Below, one piece after another: positions 47,455 through 55,817 of a stretch of 64,000 bases of DNA. Source of the DNA: Verrucomicrobiota bacterium (GTDB taxonomy: Bacteria > Verrucomicrobiota > Verrucomicrobiia > Limisphaerales > UBA9464). A program made the translations under genes and the position numbers. The notes beneath the pieces were generated by a model. That model worked only from the letters and a program-made list of their open reading frames with translations, was not told the DNA's origin and did no database searches. Positions within the stretch are counted from its first letter, which is position 1; each line of letters begins with the position of its first letter. The stretch covers positions 107,963 to 171,962 of the forward strand of contig CANGKZ010000008.1 in assembly GCA_947454705.1 (NCBI GenBank), given 5' to 3'.

Positions 47455-48453
47455 TCAATTCGGACGAACGAGCTCGGGAGGCAATTCGGCGGGAGTCAGA
47501 CGACGCTTATCGGCCAGCGTCCGACCGCGCTCAACGGCCCAGTACTCGTTCTCGACCTTGAGAATCAGGCGGCTGAACGACTGGAGGAGCGAATTCCCCG
47601 GCTTGGGCAAGGGACGATAATCGACCATCACCACAGTTCCGCCCGCGAGTTCGTCACCGGGTCGAAACACCATTGTTTTCTGCGCCGCGAGATCGCGGAT
47701 GTGGATTTCGGGACGTCCCTGCCACTCGGACAGCGACACCACGCGGAAGTTTTCCGGCCCTACCGGGACGGGACGCTTTGAGTTGGCCGATGCGGGCTGC
47801 CCCGGGATCGCGGCGGGCGGACGGCGGATGTACGGCCGCAGGATGTCGCGCGAAACAATCGAGTTCAGCAGATGCCGCCGCGGGGAATCGAGGCCGTGAC
47901 GCGCCACGAGGTTGGTGCGGGTCACATCCGGAGCGGGATCAATGACCAGGGTCAGGTAGCGGAACCGAACGCGTACCACTCCTGGTGCATCTCCGTTGGC
48001 CACCACGAGACCCTCGGTGCGTTGGAGCCACGGGGTCTCGTTGAGCAGGAACACAAGGTTGACGACATTTGAAAGTGCGCCGTCGCCCTGAACGTTCCAC
48101 CCGATCTCGCTCGCGCCGCGAAGCGTGTTGGGACCAAACGGGGTCCGGGTGAAAGAGGTCTCCTTCAATCCGGCCGCGATGATCTGCTGGGTGAGCATTT
48201 CCCCGGAACGGGCGCTGGCCTGGTCGATGGTGTCGGCAAAGGTGCGCGCGGTGATCGCCCGGAGACGGTCCTCCGCCGCAAAGTAATTGCGGCGTTCGGT
48301 CTTCACCTTTTCCAACCGTTCCTTCGTTCCGGCAATGCGACGGTCGAGTTCGCGCACGGGCTGAAGGATGACCACCTGCAGGCCGTAGATGACGACGAAC
48401 AGACCCACCACGCCGCCGATGATTCCAGCGAGAAGTTTTTCGCGTTGGTTCAT
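47455..48453 (-). CDS. gspM: GspM/PilO-like inner-membrane assembly protein
   Basis: Bitopic protein of 332 residues: short cytoplasmic N-terminus, one transmembrane helix (about 8-31, LLAGIIGGVVGLFVVIYGLQVVI), a coiled-coil stretch (LDRRIAGTKERLEKVKTERRNYFAAEDRL), then a periplasmic alpha/beta domain. The layout and position between gspL and gspD fit GspM or its PilO relative, which scaffold the inner-membrane platform. It is longer than the usual 160-200 residues because of an extra C-terminal part (about 190-332). The start ATG overlaps the gspL stop (ATGA) with AAGGGGG upstream. Sequence identity to GspM is not visible by eye, so the call rests on layout. Confidence 0.75.
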   Translation of the reverse strand: MNQREKLLAGIIGGVVGLFVVIYGLQVVILQPVRELDRRIAGTKERLEKVKTERRNYFAAEDRLRAITARTFADTIDQASARSGEMLTQQIIAAGLKETSFTRTPFGPNTLRGASEIGWNVQGDGALSNVVNLVFLLNETPWLQRTEGLVVANGDAPGVVRVRFRYLTLVIDPAPDVTRTNLVARHGLDSPRRHLLNSIVSRDILRPYIRRPPAAIPGQPASANSKRPVPVGPENFRVVSLSEWQGRPEIHIRDLAAQKTMVFRPGDELAGGTVVMVDYRPLPKPGNSLLQSFSRLILKVENEYWAVERGRTLADKRRLTPAELPPELVRPN

Positions 48454-50159
48454 CCGCCCCCCCTTCGGTAGGCGGCCGGTTCGAGTGACATGTCATCCAT
48501 CGGACGCGCCGGGGCCTTCACTTTTTGGAGATCGATCTTGAGCTTGTCGGGCACCACCAGTTCGACGTTGGAACGGAACTCGTATCCGAAGCGGTCGGGT
48601 CCGGGCGTGATGGCCAGCGGCTTCACGTCGTACCCGGCGGCGCGCAACTGTTTCTCAAGCCGCGCCAGCGTTTCGCCGCTGCGCGCCTGGACCGTGAGAC
48701 GGATCATCCCCTGCCCGCTCACGGCGAGTGAGGTCAGATAGATCTCCTCGCTCGGCGGGAGGATGGAGGTCAAATACGCGTAGTGCTCCAGCCAGTCGCG
48801 CTCGGCCTTCACCCAGTTTTCCACTACACCGGTTTGGGCGATCAACTTGCGATAAAGCGGACGCTGCTTTTCTGCGGCGGAAAGTTCGGCGGTGATTTTC
48901 TCCAGCGCCGCCTCGCGACGTCCGGCCAGGAACCCGCGGAGCGAGAGCACCAGCACCATCACCACGGCCACGGCGGCCAGCGAGGTCAGGATGCGGATCT
49001 TCTTCAGGTTCCGCTGAACCGCCGGCTTCTTGGGATTGAGGAAGTCGAACGGCAAACCCTGCGCGTCGCAAAATCCAAATCCCAACCCGAGCGCACCAAT
49101 CGATCCCGCCGCGTGTTCGGCGCCGCTCTCGGGCAGACGCAACCCGCTGGCGAGATCGAGCTTCATGCACGGCGTGTCGAGCCGCGTGGTCAGCAGCTTG
49201 ACCACTTCGTCTTCCATTCCAGTCGCACCGGCGATGACCACCTTGTCCACGACCGGATTCGTCTCCATGCCAGCGTAGCCATGGAGGCTTCGCACCACTT
49301 CGATTCCGACCGCGCGAACCAGCGCCTCGTTCGGTGAACCAGCCGCGGTGCCGGCGGGCGATGCAGCATCCGGCGCGGTGCCGGGGGCAGGACGCAGCGG
49401 AGTGCCGCGGCTGAAGAGCAGGACGTCCTGGGCGATGATGTCGATGCCGACCTCGTCCGGACGGAGCGACACGAGCGCAAACGCCGCATCGCCATCCGCG
49501 ACGCGCGAAGCCTGGACGCATCGGGCATTCGCGTAGGGCAGCAATCCGATGGCGGAAAGTTTCAACCCCGCGGCTTCTGCCAGACGCTGGTGCCACTCCA
49601 CCACGTCGCGCTTCACGGTCGCGACCAGCACTTCAAGCCGGGGCACCACGGCCACGCCCTCGGCTGCGGTCGCAGTCGCGCCCGCAGGAGCTCCGGGAGT
49701 TTCGGTGCGATCGGGCTGGGCGAAGACCTGGCGGCGGACCTTGAAGTCGATGACCGCTTCGTCCATGCGGAATGGAAGATCCTTGCCGATCTGGAAATGA
49801 ACCAGCGATGCGAGCTCACCGAGCTTCTCGATGACCGGAAGCGTGAGCGTCTTCAGAATCACCTTCGCGCGGGGAATGCCCACGATCACCGAGCCGGGTT
49901 TCAATCCGAGCTGATTCAACGCACGTCCCACCGCCGCCCCCATGACCGCCGCATCGTTGCGATCGGCATCGGCCGGAAGTTCCAGCGGCACGGCGGACAG
50001 GCGGATGACGCGTCCACGGGGTCCGGCCTGCACGACACGGAGCGTGGTGCCTTCGATGTCGAGGGCAGTGGCGAGCGACGGAGTCCGCTGGCGCGAATCC
50101 TTCTTCAGCCTTCGCAGCCGTCCCCACACCACCGACATTTGGCGCAGCCGCTTACCCAC
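48450..50159 (-). CDS. gspL: GspL-like protein (PilM-type actin fold plus PilN-like part)
   Basis: Product of 569 residues. An N-terminal cytoplasmic actin-like domain (about 30-360, ALDIEGTTLRVVQAG..., VIVGIPRAKVILKTLTLP) resembles PilM and the GspL cytoplasmic domain. A single membrane helix (about 388-410, ILTSLAAVAVVMVLVLSL) is followed by a periplasmic coiled coil and ferredoxin-like part, as in PilN. GspL normally docks GspE. The GTG at 50159 is chosen: GGGGAGG lies 5 nt upstream and the codon overlaps the gspK stop by 8 nt. It ends in an ATGA overlap with gspM. Confidence 0.82.
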   Translation of the reverse strand: MGKRLRQMSVVWGRLRRLKKDSRQRTPSLATALDIEGTTLRVVQAGPRGRVIRLSAVPLELPADADRNDAAVMGAAVGRALNQLGLKPGSVIVGIPRAKVILKTLTLPVIEKLGELASLVHFQIGKDLPFRMDEAVIDFKVRRQVFAQPDRTETPGAPAGATATAAEGVAVVPRLEVLVATVKRDVVEWHQRLAEAAGLKLSAIGLLPYANARCVQASRVADGDAAFALVSLRPDEVGIDIIAQDVLLFSRGTPLRPAPGTAPDAASPAGTAAGSPNEALVRAVGIEVVRSLHGYAGMETNPVVDKVVIAGATGMEDEVVKLLTTRLDTPCMKLDLASGLRLPESGAEHAAGSIGALGLGFGFCDAQGLPFDFLNPKKPAVQRNLKKIRILTSLAAVAVVMVLVLSLRGFLAGRREAALEKITAELSAAEKQRPLYRKLIAQTGVVENWVKAERDWLEHYAYLTSILPPSEEIYLTSLAVSGQGMIRLTVQARSGETLARLEKQLRAAGYDVKPLAITPGPDRFGYEFRSNVELVVPDKLKIDLQKVKAPARPMDDMSLEPAAYRRGGG

Positions 50160-51681
50160 GGCGGCCTCCCCTTTGGAATGGCGCAAACTTCATCGCGGTC
50201 TGTTTCGTACCAGAATCGGTCCCCGTGTTTTCGGGTCCGGGCTTGAACGGAAGCCCAAGCCGGGTGATGTCGCGAAGCTCGATCACGCGGGGTTCGTCCC
50301 CGCCGGCATCGACCACCGCCTGCAACACGCAGAATCGTCCCGAGGGAATTCCATAACCGAGGACCTGAAATCGGAACTGGCGCGACCGCGCGGTGATCGA
50401 GGGGGCGAGTGCTTTGAATTTCTCCGCATCCACCACGCCCTCCTGAACCAGCCACGCGGTGGTGGTCCGACGCGAGGCGCTCACGCTGGTGCGCGTGGAC
50501 ACGATCGTTTCGGCGATCGCCGGGTCGATCCCGGGCAACGTGGCGAGCACGGTGGAGCTCGCGGTGTTCACGTCGATCAGTCCGTCGTGACGCCCCGCAG
50601 TATCGGTGGTGAAGAGATCCAGCACGGTTGGCAGTTCAGTTTTGGTAATACCCGAACCCAACTCGACTTCATTTCCCGCCGAATCCTTCACTTTAATCTT
50701 CGCCTCGAGCAAATCGGCAGGATGCGCAAGTTTCTGGCCCGCAGCACGCATCGCGGCCACGAAGTTGGTAAATCCGGCGGGAAACTCGCCCGATGGCAGC
50801 GGTTCCTTGGGGTCGTTCAGATTCGTCCGACGACGCCCCTGCGAGGTCCGGTCCGGATCGTAGCTGACCACTGAAAAATACTGCGCCATGCCATGGTCGA
50901 GGCGTCCATCGTGATTGTCCGGAGGAAACCGTTCGTCGCCGTCGTCCTCGTTCGCATCGAGATGCCCGTTCAGATTGGCATCCTCCCCGTGCAACAGACT
51001 CCACGAAAATCCCGGCACTCGCAGCACATCCTCCAGCGTGCTCAGCGGACCATGCCGCACCGGAAGACTCAGTGCCGCGATCGCCGCACCAAGCGTGTCT
51101 TCACCGGAGGGAACCGGCTCCAGCGCTGCGAGGTCACCCTCGGCGGGTATCGGAGGAGGAGTCGCGCTCGCTTGTCCGGCGGAAGCGGTATCAGAACTGG
51201 TACCCGTTCCCGCCCCCACGAAACTTCGGACTGCCTGAACCATCGCCGGCGTCATGCGCGGAATGCGGCCGAGGTCCGCCGATCCCGGATGATTCAAGTT
51301 CAGCCGTGACGCCTCGGAGTCGAGACCGTACCGAAGTTCGACCGTGTCATCGCTTCCGGTCGGAGAGTACACAGTGAAGAACCATTGATCGGCACCATCC
51401 TCGAACACCGGTCGATCCCGGAACCCTGCTGGATTATCCTGCCACTCGATCGATCCCGGAGTCGCAGACGCCGCCACGCGAAGCGCTTCCTGCACGCCGC
51501 TCATTGCCGCGGCCCAGGCCTGCTCGGTCCCGGCGCCGGCAGCGGCGGCGGTTTCATCCGACTTTGACCGGAACATCAGACTCACCGTGAGCATCGAAAG
51601 CAGCATGATGAACACAAGCACGGCCAGCAGCGCGAAGCCCTGTCGGGCGTCGCGTCGCGAATGGCTGGGCAGCAGGTTCAT
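50152..51681 (-). CDS. gspK: GspK-like minor pseudopilin
   Basis: Protein of 509 residues with prepilin cleavage site RQG|FALLAVLVFIMLLSML. It lacks Glu at +5, as is usual for GspK, which caps the pseudopilus tip. The large periplasmic part contains the T2SSK signature YGLDSEASRLNLNHP and later helix-hairpin-helix-like ATLPGIDPAIAETIV. It is about 180 residues longer than E. coli GspK because of Gly/Pro-rich and acidic insertions (for example NLNGHLDANEDDGDERFPPDNHD, possibly Ca2+-binding). The start at 51681 is 4 nt after the gspJ stop. Confidence 0.88.
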   Translation of the reverse strand: MNLLPSHSRRDARQGFALLAVLVFIMLLSMLTVSLMFRSKSDETAAAAGAGTEQAWAAAMSGVQEALRVAASATPGSIEWQDNPAGFRDRPVFEDGADQWFFTVYSPTGSDDTVELRYGLDSEASRLNLNHPGSADLGRIPRMTPAMVQAVRSFVGAGTGTSSDTASAGQASATPPPIPAEGDLAALEPVPSGEDTLGAAIAALSLPVRHGPLSTLEDVLRVPGFSWSLLHGEDANLNGHLDANEDDGDERFPPDNHDGRLDHGMAQYFSVVSYDPDRTSQGRRRTNLNDPKEPLPSGEFPAGFTNFVAAMRAAGQKLAHPADLLEAKIKVKDSAGNEVELGSGITKTELPTVLDLFTTDTAGRHDGLIDVNTASSTVLATLPGIDPAIAETIVSTRTSVSASRRTTTAWLVQEGVVDAEKFKALAPSITARSRQFRFQVLGYGIPSGRFCVLQAVVDAGGDEPRVIELRDITRLGLPFKPGPENTGTDSGTKQTAMKFAPFQRGGRRG

Positions 51682-51685
51682 CGGC

Positions 51686-52519
51686 TCAGGGTGTCGTCGT
51701 GTTGGGAGCGGGGGAGGATCCTTCCATTTCCGACCGCCTTTGCGCAACGCCTGTGGGAAGAAAGACGACCCGGCGAAACAGGTCGTCCGGGGCCGATGCA
51801 TTGGGGTCCGGAGCCGACTCAGTGGCCTGATCCTCGGTGGAAAGCACGATTTCAATTCCCGGCGGCGGTACGGAATTTGTCCAACCATCGAGCCATGCCG
51901 CACCATCCCAGTATCGAAGCCGGACGAACCGGACGAGATCGGTGATCAGGTTCGCCGGCTTCTCTTCGCGGGTTTGCGCGATGACCTCCTCGTACGAGAT
52001 CGAAACGGTACCACGATTGGTCCCGCCGAAAGGACCGGGATCCAGTCCCGCAGATGGCGCAACGGGAAGACTCGGGCGCGCCGCGTCGGGCGAATCCTCC
52101 ACGCGCGACAATCCCGCCACGCTGGTGTTGGTCCCCTCGGTGTGGACTGGCGCCGTGTAGGTCACGCGCTGAAGCGTTAGTCCACCGGAGCCCGAACCCA
52201 GTCCACCTCCCGGACCCGGACGCGGCACGGTGAGACGCGTGAAGCTGATCCAGTTGCTGCCCCCTGAAAACGAATCCCCGACTCCAGGAATTGCCTGGGC
52301 GGAGCGGAGGTCGGACGCCATCAGATCGAGCACGCGTCGCATCGTTCCGAGCCGGTCCGACTCAACGAGAATCTGGGTCCGCAAATCCGCAGCCTGTCGG
52401 TAAAACAACAGCGCCGAAATCAGAAGTGCCGACGCGATCGAAATCGCGAGCAACACCTCAACAAGTGTAAACGCCAGGCGGTCGCGCCGGGAACGGAATG
52501 GACCGATTTGAACTCTCAC
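51686..52519 (-). CDS. gspJ: GspJ-like minor pseudopilin
   Basis: Product of 277 residues with prepilin N-terminus RDRLA|FTLVEVLLAISIASALL, Glu at +5 but Ala instead of Gly at -1. The order H-I-J-K and the length fit GspJ. The GTG start at 52519 overlaps the gspI stop (GTGA) with GGAGGT 6 nt upstream; the open frame continues to 52987 without relevance. The periplasmic part (VLDLMASDLRSAQAIP, then Gly/Pro-rich loops) has GspJ-like beta structure by appearance. Confidence 0.84.
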   Translation of the reverse strand: MRVQIGPFRSRRDRLAFTLVEVLLAISIASALLISALLFYRQAADLRTQILVESDRLGTMRRVLDLMASDLRSAQAIPGVGDSFSGGSNWISFTRLTVPRPGPGGGLGSGSGGLTLQRVTYTAPVHTEGTNTSVAGLSRVEDSPDAARPSLPVAPSAGLDPGPFGGTNRGTVSISYEEVIAQTREEKPANLITDLVRFVRLRYWDGAAWLDGWTNSVPPPGIEIVLSTEDQATESAPDPNASAPDDLFRRVVFLPTGVAQRRSEMEGSSPAPNTTTP

Positions 52520-52965
52520 GGTCCCACCTCCGCGCGTCCGGCCACCGCGTTGGTGGAGGTGTTGGAATTCCGGTTCAACGGCAGGAGTTGGGCGAGGCGT
52601 TGAACGACGGATTCGGTGGAATGCCGGATGACCACTTCGACGCGGGCTTGTCCGGTGGGTTCGCCCGATGCGTTCTCCGCCGGGGTCACCGCTAGCTCGA
52701 GCGTCCAATCGGCATACGGCGGATCCATCTGAGTTCGTGCCGAAGTCACCAGCGGTCGAATCCCCAACTGAATCTCCGCGAGCACGCTCGATGCGAGATT
52801 CGCAGCGTGGGCGGAGAGGCGCTGACGACCCAGGCTCGAAAGCGAGGCGTTCAATGCCACGGTCATGACCGCCGCCGCCGCGACGAACAACGCGACCGCG
52901 AGCAACACTTCCAGCAACGCCGTTCCTCGAACTTCGCGTCGCGAGCAGGATCCAATGCGATTCAC
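52516..52965 (-). CDS. gspI: GspI-like minor pseudopilin
   Basis: Product of 149 residues, near family size (about 120-130). Prepilin N-terminus REVRG|TALLEVLLAVALFVAAAAV keeps Gly -1 and Glu +5 but starts with Thr rather than Phe/Met. The GTG start at 52965 overlaps the gspH stop (GTGA) and has GGGAGGAGG 9 nt upstream; the upstream frame to 53094 is not part of the family N-terminus. The globular part ends in a Pro/Asn/Thr-rich tail. Confidence 0.84.
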   Translation of the reverse strand: MNRIGSCSRREVRGTALLEVLLAVALFVAAAAVMTVALNASLSSLGRQRLSAHAANLASSVLAEIQLGIRPLVTSARTQMDPPYADWTLELAVTPAENASGEPTGQARVEVVIRHSTESVVQRLAQLLPLNRNSNTSTNAVAGRAEVGP

Positions 52966-53873
52966 GGTGACACGCCTCCTCCCGCACTGCGTCCTCCCGA
53001 CACCGCCGGAGCGGATGAGGAAATGCCGGACTCCTTCGCGGTGGACTGGTCGATCATGTCCGATGCGGGATCCGATCCATCCGGACTGACCCATCGCGAA
53101 TGAATCGTGCCCGTGAGACCCGCGAGGGAAATGACCACGCGACGCACTTCGGTCTCATCCTGCGACTGGATGGAGAGCTCGTAGGTGTCGCTCGATCCAT
53201 CGGGATAAAACACCAACGGAGGTGGCGGTCCCCCGGCTCCTGCGAGATCGGCATCGGAAGGCATCGCGCTTCCGATGGCTGCGGAATTGGTATCGCCCGT
53301 CGGCACCAGTGACGGTGACGGTTCGAATCCCTTCAACATGGAGAGGGTGGTCGTCGCCGCCGCACGCGGAACCGGGCGGACCAGAACCAGGGCGCCGATC
53401 TGTTCCAGATATGGCGCGGCTTCGCGGAGCGGTTCGAAGCGGCCCGGGGCACCGATGGGGTCCGGCTCCCATTCCACCGCGATTCCGGAATCGGAGAAAA
53501 CGGTCGACCCGGATTCGGAAGCGGAGCTCGAGCTTGAAGTCGATCGCCCGCCGTTCTCGCTTCCTGCCGGGGAAGGATTGGAAGCAGAACCGGAATTCGA
53601 TTTCGCGGGAGGCGTCCCGGCCGATGTGGAATCGGCGGGACCAAAAACGATGCGAACCTGACGTCCGCTGGAGGAGGCCTGCGCCCGGGCGAACCGGAGC
53701 AGGGTTTCCACTTGGCCCGCCCCTTCCTCGAGGCGGGCGCCGCGTTGCAATGAATCGAGACTGAAGACAACCGCGCCGAACAGCAGACCCAGCAGGACGA
53801 CGACCAACAGCAGCTCAACCAGGGTGAAGCCCACCCGGGTCGTCCGTGAATGTCGTCCGGACTGAATCCACAT
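52962..53873 (-). CDS. gspH: GspH-like minor pseudopilin
   Basis: Product of 303 residues with prepilin N-terminus TTRVG|FTLVELLLVVVLLGLLFGA, then LDSLQRGARLEEGAGQVETLLRFARAQASSSGRQVRIVFG. This matches the GspH/FimT pattern (helix, then a beta sandwich). It is about 130 residues longer than usual because of a Ser/Gly/Pro-rich insert (about 80-120) between the helix and the C-terminal beta domain. It lies between gspG and gspI, with a GTGA overlap to gspI. Confidence 0.86.
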   Translation of the reverse strand: MWIQSGRHSRTTRVGFTLVELLLVVVLLGLLFGAVVFSLDSLQRGARLEEGAGQVETLLRFARAQASSSGRQVRIVFGPADSTSAGTPPAKSNSGSASNPSPAGSENGGRSTSSSSSASESGSTVFSDSGIAVEWEPDPIGAPGRFEPLREAAPYLEQIGALVLVRPVPRAAATTTLSMLKGFEPSPSLVPTGDTNSAAIGSAMPSDADLAGAGGPPPPLVFYPDGSSDTYELSIQSQDETEVRRVVISLAGLTGTIHSRWVSPDGSDPASDMIDQSTAKESGISSSAPAVSGGRSAGGGVSP

Positions 53874-53940
53874 GCATTGTCTCCAGCGTGCGCACGAGGT
53901 GCCTCGAATCGATCGATCAGTCAGCCTACTTCACGACGAC

Positions 53941-54459
53941 TTACTTCGTCGGGCTTCCGGAGTTCGGATCATTGCTCTCGGCCGCCAACTTGATGTCGTC
54001 GTCCGTATCGGGCTGACCATCGGGTCCGACCGAATAGAGTTTGTACGGAAGGGCACCGGCGGTTTCACCGGCAGTCGCGCGGTCGGCGAGTTCGTAACGA
54101 ACCTTGTGGCCCCAGGGATCATCCAGCGTGGTTCCGGGCTTCAGGTACGGGCCCTGCCACTTGTCGCCCATGCGCTCGTTTTCGAAGCTGGGCTTCTTGA
54201 GCAGCGCATCGAGTCCGCCTTCCTGCTCGTTGGGATAGTGCCCAAGATTGAGGCGGTAGGTGTCCAGCGCGGTTCCGACCTGCTGGAGCATCAACCGGGT
54301 GGTGTTCTTTTCGGCACCCTTTTGCTGCGGCAACACGAAGACCACGAGGGCCCCCGCGAGGAGCAGGATGATTACGATGACGAGGAGGATTTCAATCAGG
54401 GTGAAACCCGAAGCTCGCCGGCGCCGGCTGAGCAAATTGGCTTTGGATTGGACGGTCAT
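53941..54459 (-). CDS. gspG: Major pseudopilin GspG
   Basis: Main subunit of the T2SS pseudopilus, 172 residues from the ATG at 54459. Prepilin N-terminus RRRRASG|FTLIEILLVIVIILLLAG is complete. The T2SSG domain follows: LNLGHYPNEQEGGLDALL, WQGPYLKP, DDPWGHKVRYEL and YSVGPDGQPDTDDDI, the last holding the Ca2+-binding acidic residues. The frame is open upstream to 54519, but that part precedes the family N-terminus. A short Asn/Ser tail ends the protein. Confidence 0.96.
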   Translation of the reverse strand: MTVQSKANLLSRRRRASGFTLIEILLVIVIILLLAGALVVFVLPQQKGAEKNTTRLMLQQVGTALDTYRLNLGHYPNEQEGGLDALLKKPSFENERMGDKWQGPYLKPGTTLDDPWGHKVRYELADRATAGETAGALPYKLYSVGPDGQPDTDDDIKLAAESNDPNSGSPTK

Positions 54460-54579
54460 AATGCTGAATGCGCGATTTCGGAACCATACGTGGACGTAGG
54501 AATCTCCGGCAAGATTCAACTCTTTCCGTGCGAAGACTTACCGCGGACCTGCGATCTCACTTTGAAGCCACCACCGGGG

Positions 54580-55782
54580 CTACTTCGACCCCAGCGCGCT
54601 GGCCATGGTGAAGATGGGCAGGAGCAATCCGAGCGCGAGAAACCCAATTGCTGCGGCCACCAGACACAAGATCGCGGGCTCAATCAGACGCACGGCCTGG
54701 TCCACCTGGCGATTGGTTCGCCGCTCCACCGTGTCGGCGATTTGTACCAAAACCTTGTCGAGATTGTTCGATTCCTCGGCCACCGAGATCATGGCGAGAA
54801 TCTGCTCCGGGATGAATCCGCCCTCGCTCAACGGCTCGGACAGCCGCTTGCCATCGCGCACCGCCTCGGTCGCCGACGCAATGCGGTCGGCCAGGATGTT
54901 GGACCCGGTTGCATCCTTGCTGATTTTCAGTGCCTGCAACAGCGGCACGCCGTTCGCCAGCATGGTGCCGAGAATCCGGCAAAAACGGGTGATGGCCAGA
55001 AGCCGCAGCGCACTGCCGACCACCGGGATCTTCAACTGCCAGCGCTCCATCTTCCGCTGCATGACCTCGCTCTTGAGGTTCGCCCAGATCGCACCGCCCA
55101 GCGCCGCCATCACCGCCAGCACGACGTACCAATAATGGCGCACCACATGGCTCGCGCCGAACATGATCTCGGACGGCAGCGGCTTCTTGGCGTTGGCCAG
55201 CAGGGGCTCGAACTTGGGAACGAAAAACATCAGCGCGGCGATCATCACCACCGTTCCGAGCCCGGCGAGGAGAGCGGGATAAATCAGCGCGCCGATCACC
55301 TTGCTGCGCAGTTCTTCGAATCGTTCGATGAACCCCGCGAGGCTGTGGAGCACTTCCTCGAGGAACGCCGCACGTTCACCGGCCTGGATCATGGCGATGT
55401 GCAGCGGAGGAAACACCTCGGGGTATTGTCGGAGGGTCTCGGTGAGTGACTTGCCTTCCGACACCGAGGTCCGGATTTCCTTCAGCAGCGCCTTGAGATT
55501 CGCGCCCGGGGTGGAGCGGATCAGGGAGTCCAGCGCGCGGAGCAGCGGCACGCCCGATCCGAGCAAATCTGCCAGCTGGCTGTAGAGCATTCCCATATCC
55601 GCCGCGCGAACCTTGCGTTTGCCGGGGGCACCCTGCCCTGCACCGGTTTTGCTCTGCACCGACACCGGAAAGAGTTTGCGCTCCTCCAGCGCGCGCAGCA
55701 CCGCCGCCTCGCTGTCCGCCTCGAGCGATCCCGACACGCGGGCACCGGCATCGGTCATCGCGGTGTAGAGGAATTGCGCCAT
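54580..55782 (-). CDS. gspF: Inner-membrane platform protein GspF
   Basis: Multispanning platform protein of 400 residues, family-sized. Two T2SSF repeats are visible: LYSQLADLLGSGVPLLRALD...GKSLTETLRQYPEVFPPLHIAMIQAGE (about 65-150) and FCRILGTMLANGVPLLQALKISKD...GKRLSEPLSEGGFIPEQILAMISVAEES (about 270-345). Three hydrophobic segments occur at about 170-195, 220-245 and 370-395. It lies 35 nt downstream of gspE. Confidence 0.96.
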   Translation of the reverse strand: MAQFLYTAMTDAGARVSGSLEADSEAAVLRALEERKLFPVSVQSKTGAGQGAPGKRKVRAADMGMLYSQLADLLGSGVPLLRALDSLIRSTPGANLKALLKEIRTSVSEGKSLTETLRQYPEVFPPLHIAMIQAGERAAFLEEVLHSLAGFIERFEELRSKVIGALIYPALLAGLGTVVMIAALMFFVPKFEPLLANAKKPLPSEIMFGASHVVRHYWYVVLAVMAALGGAIWANLKSEVMQRKMERWQLKIPVVGSALRLLAITRFCRILGTMLANGVPLLQALKISKDATGSNILADRIASATEAVRDGKRLSEPLSEGGFIPEQILAMISVAEESNNLDKVLVQIADTVERRTNRQVDQAVRLIEPAILCLVAAAIGFLALGLLLPIFTMASALGSK

Positions 55783-55817
55783 GCGGTCAGAGAAAAACGA
55801 TGCGGTTCAATCGCGGC

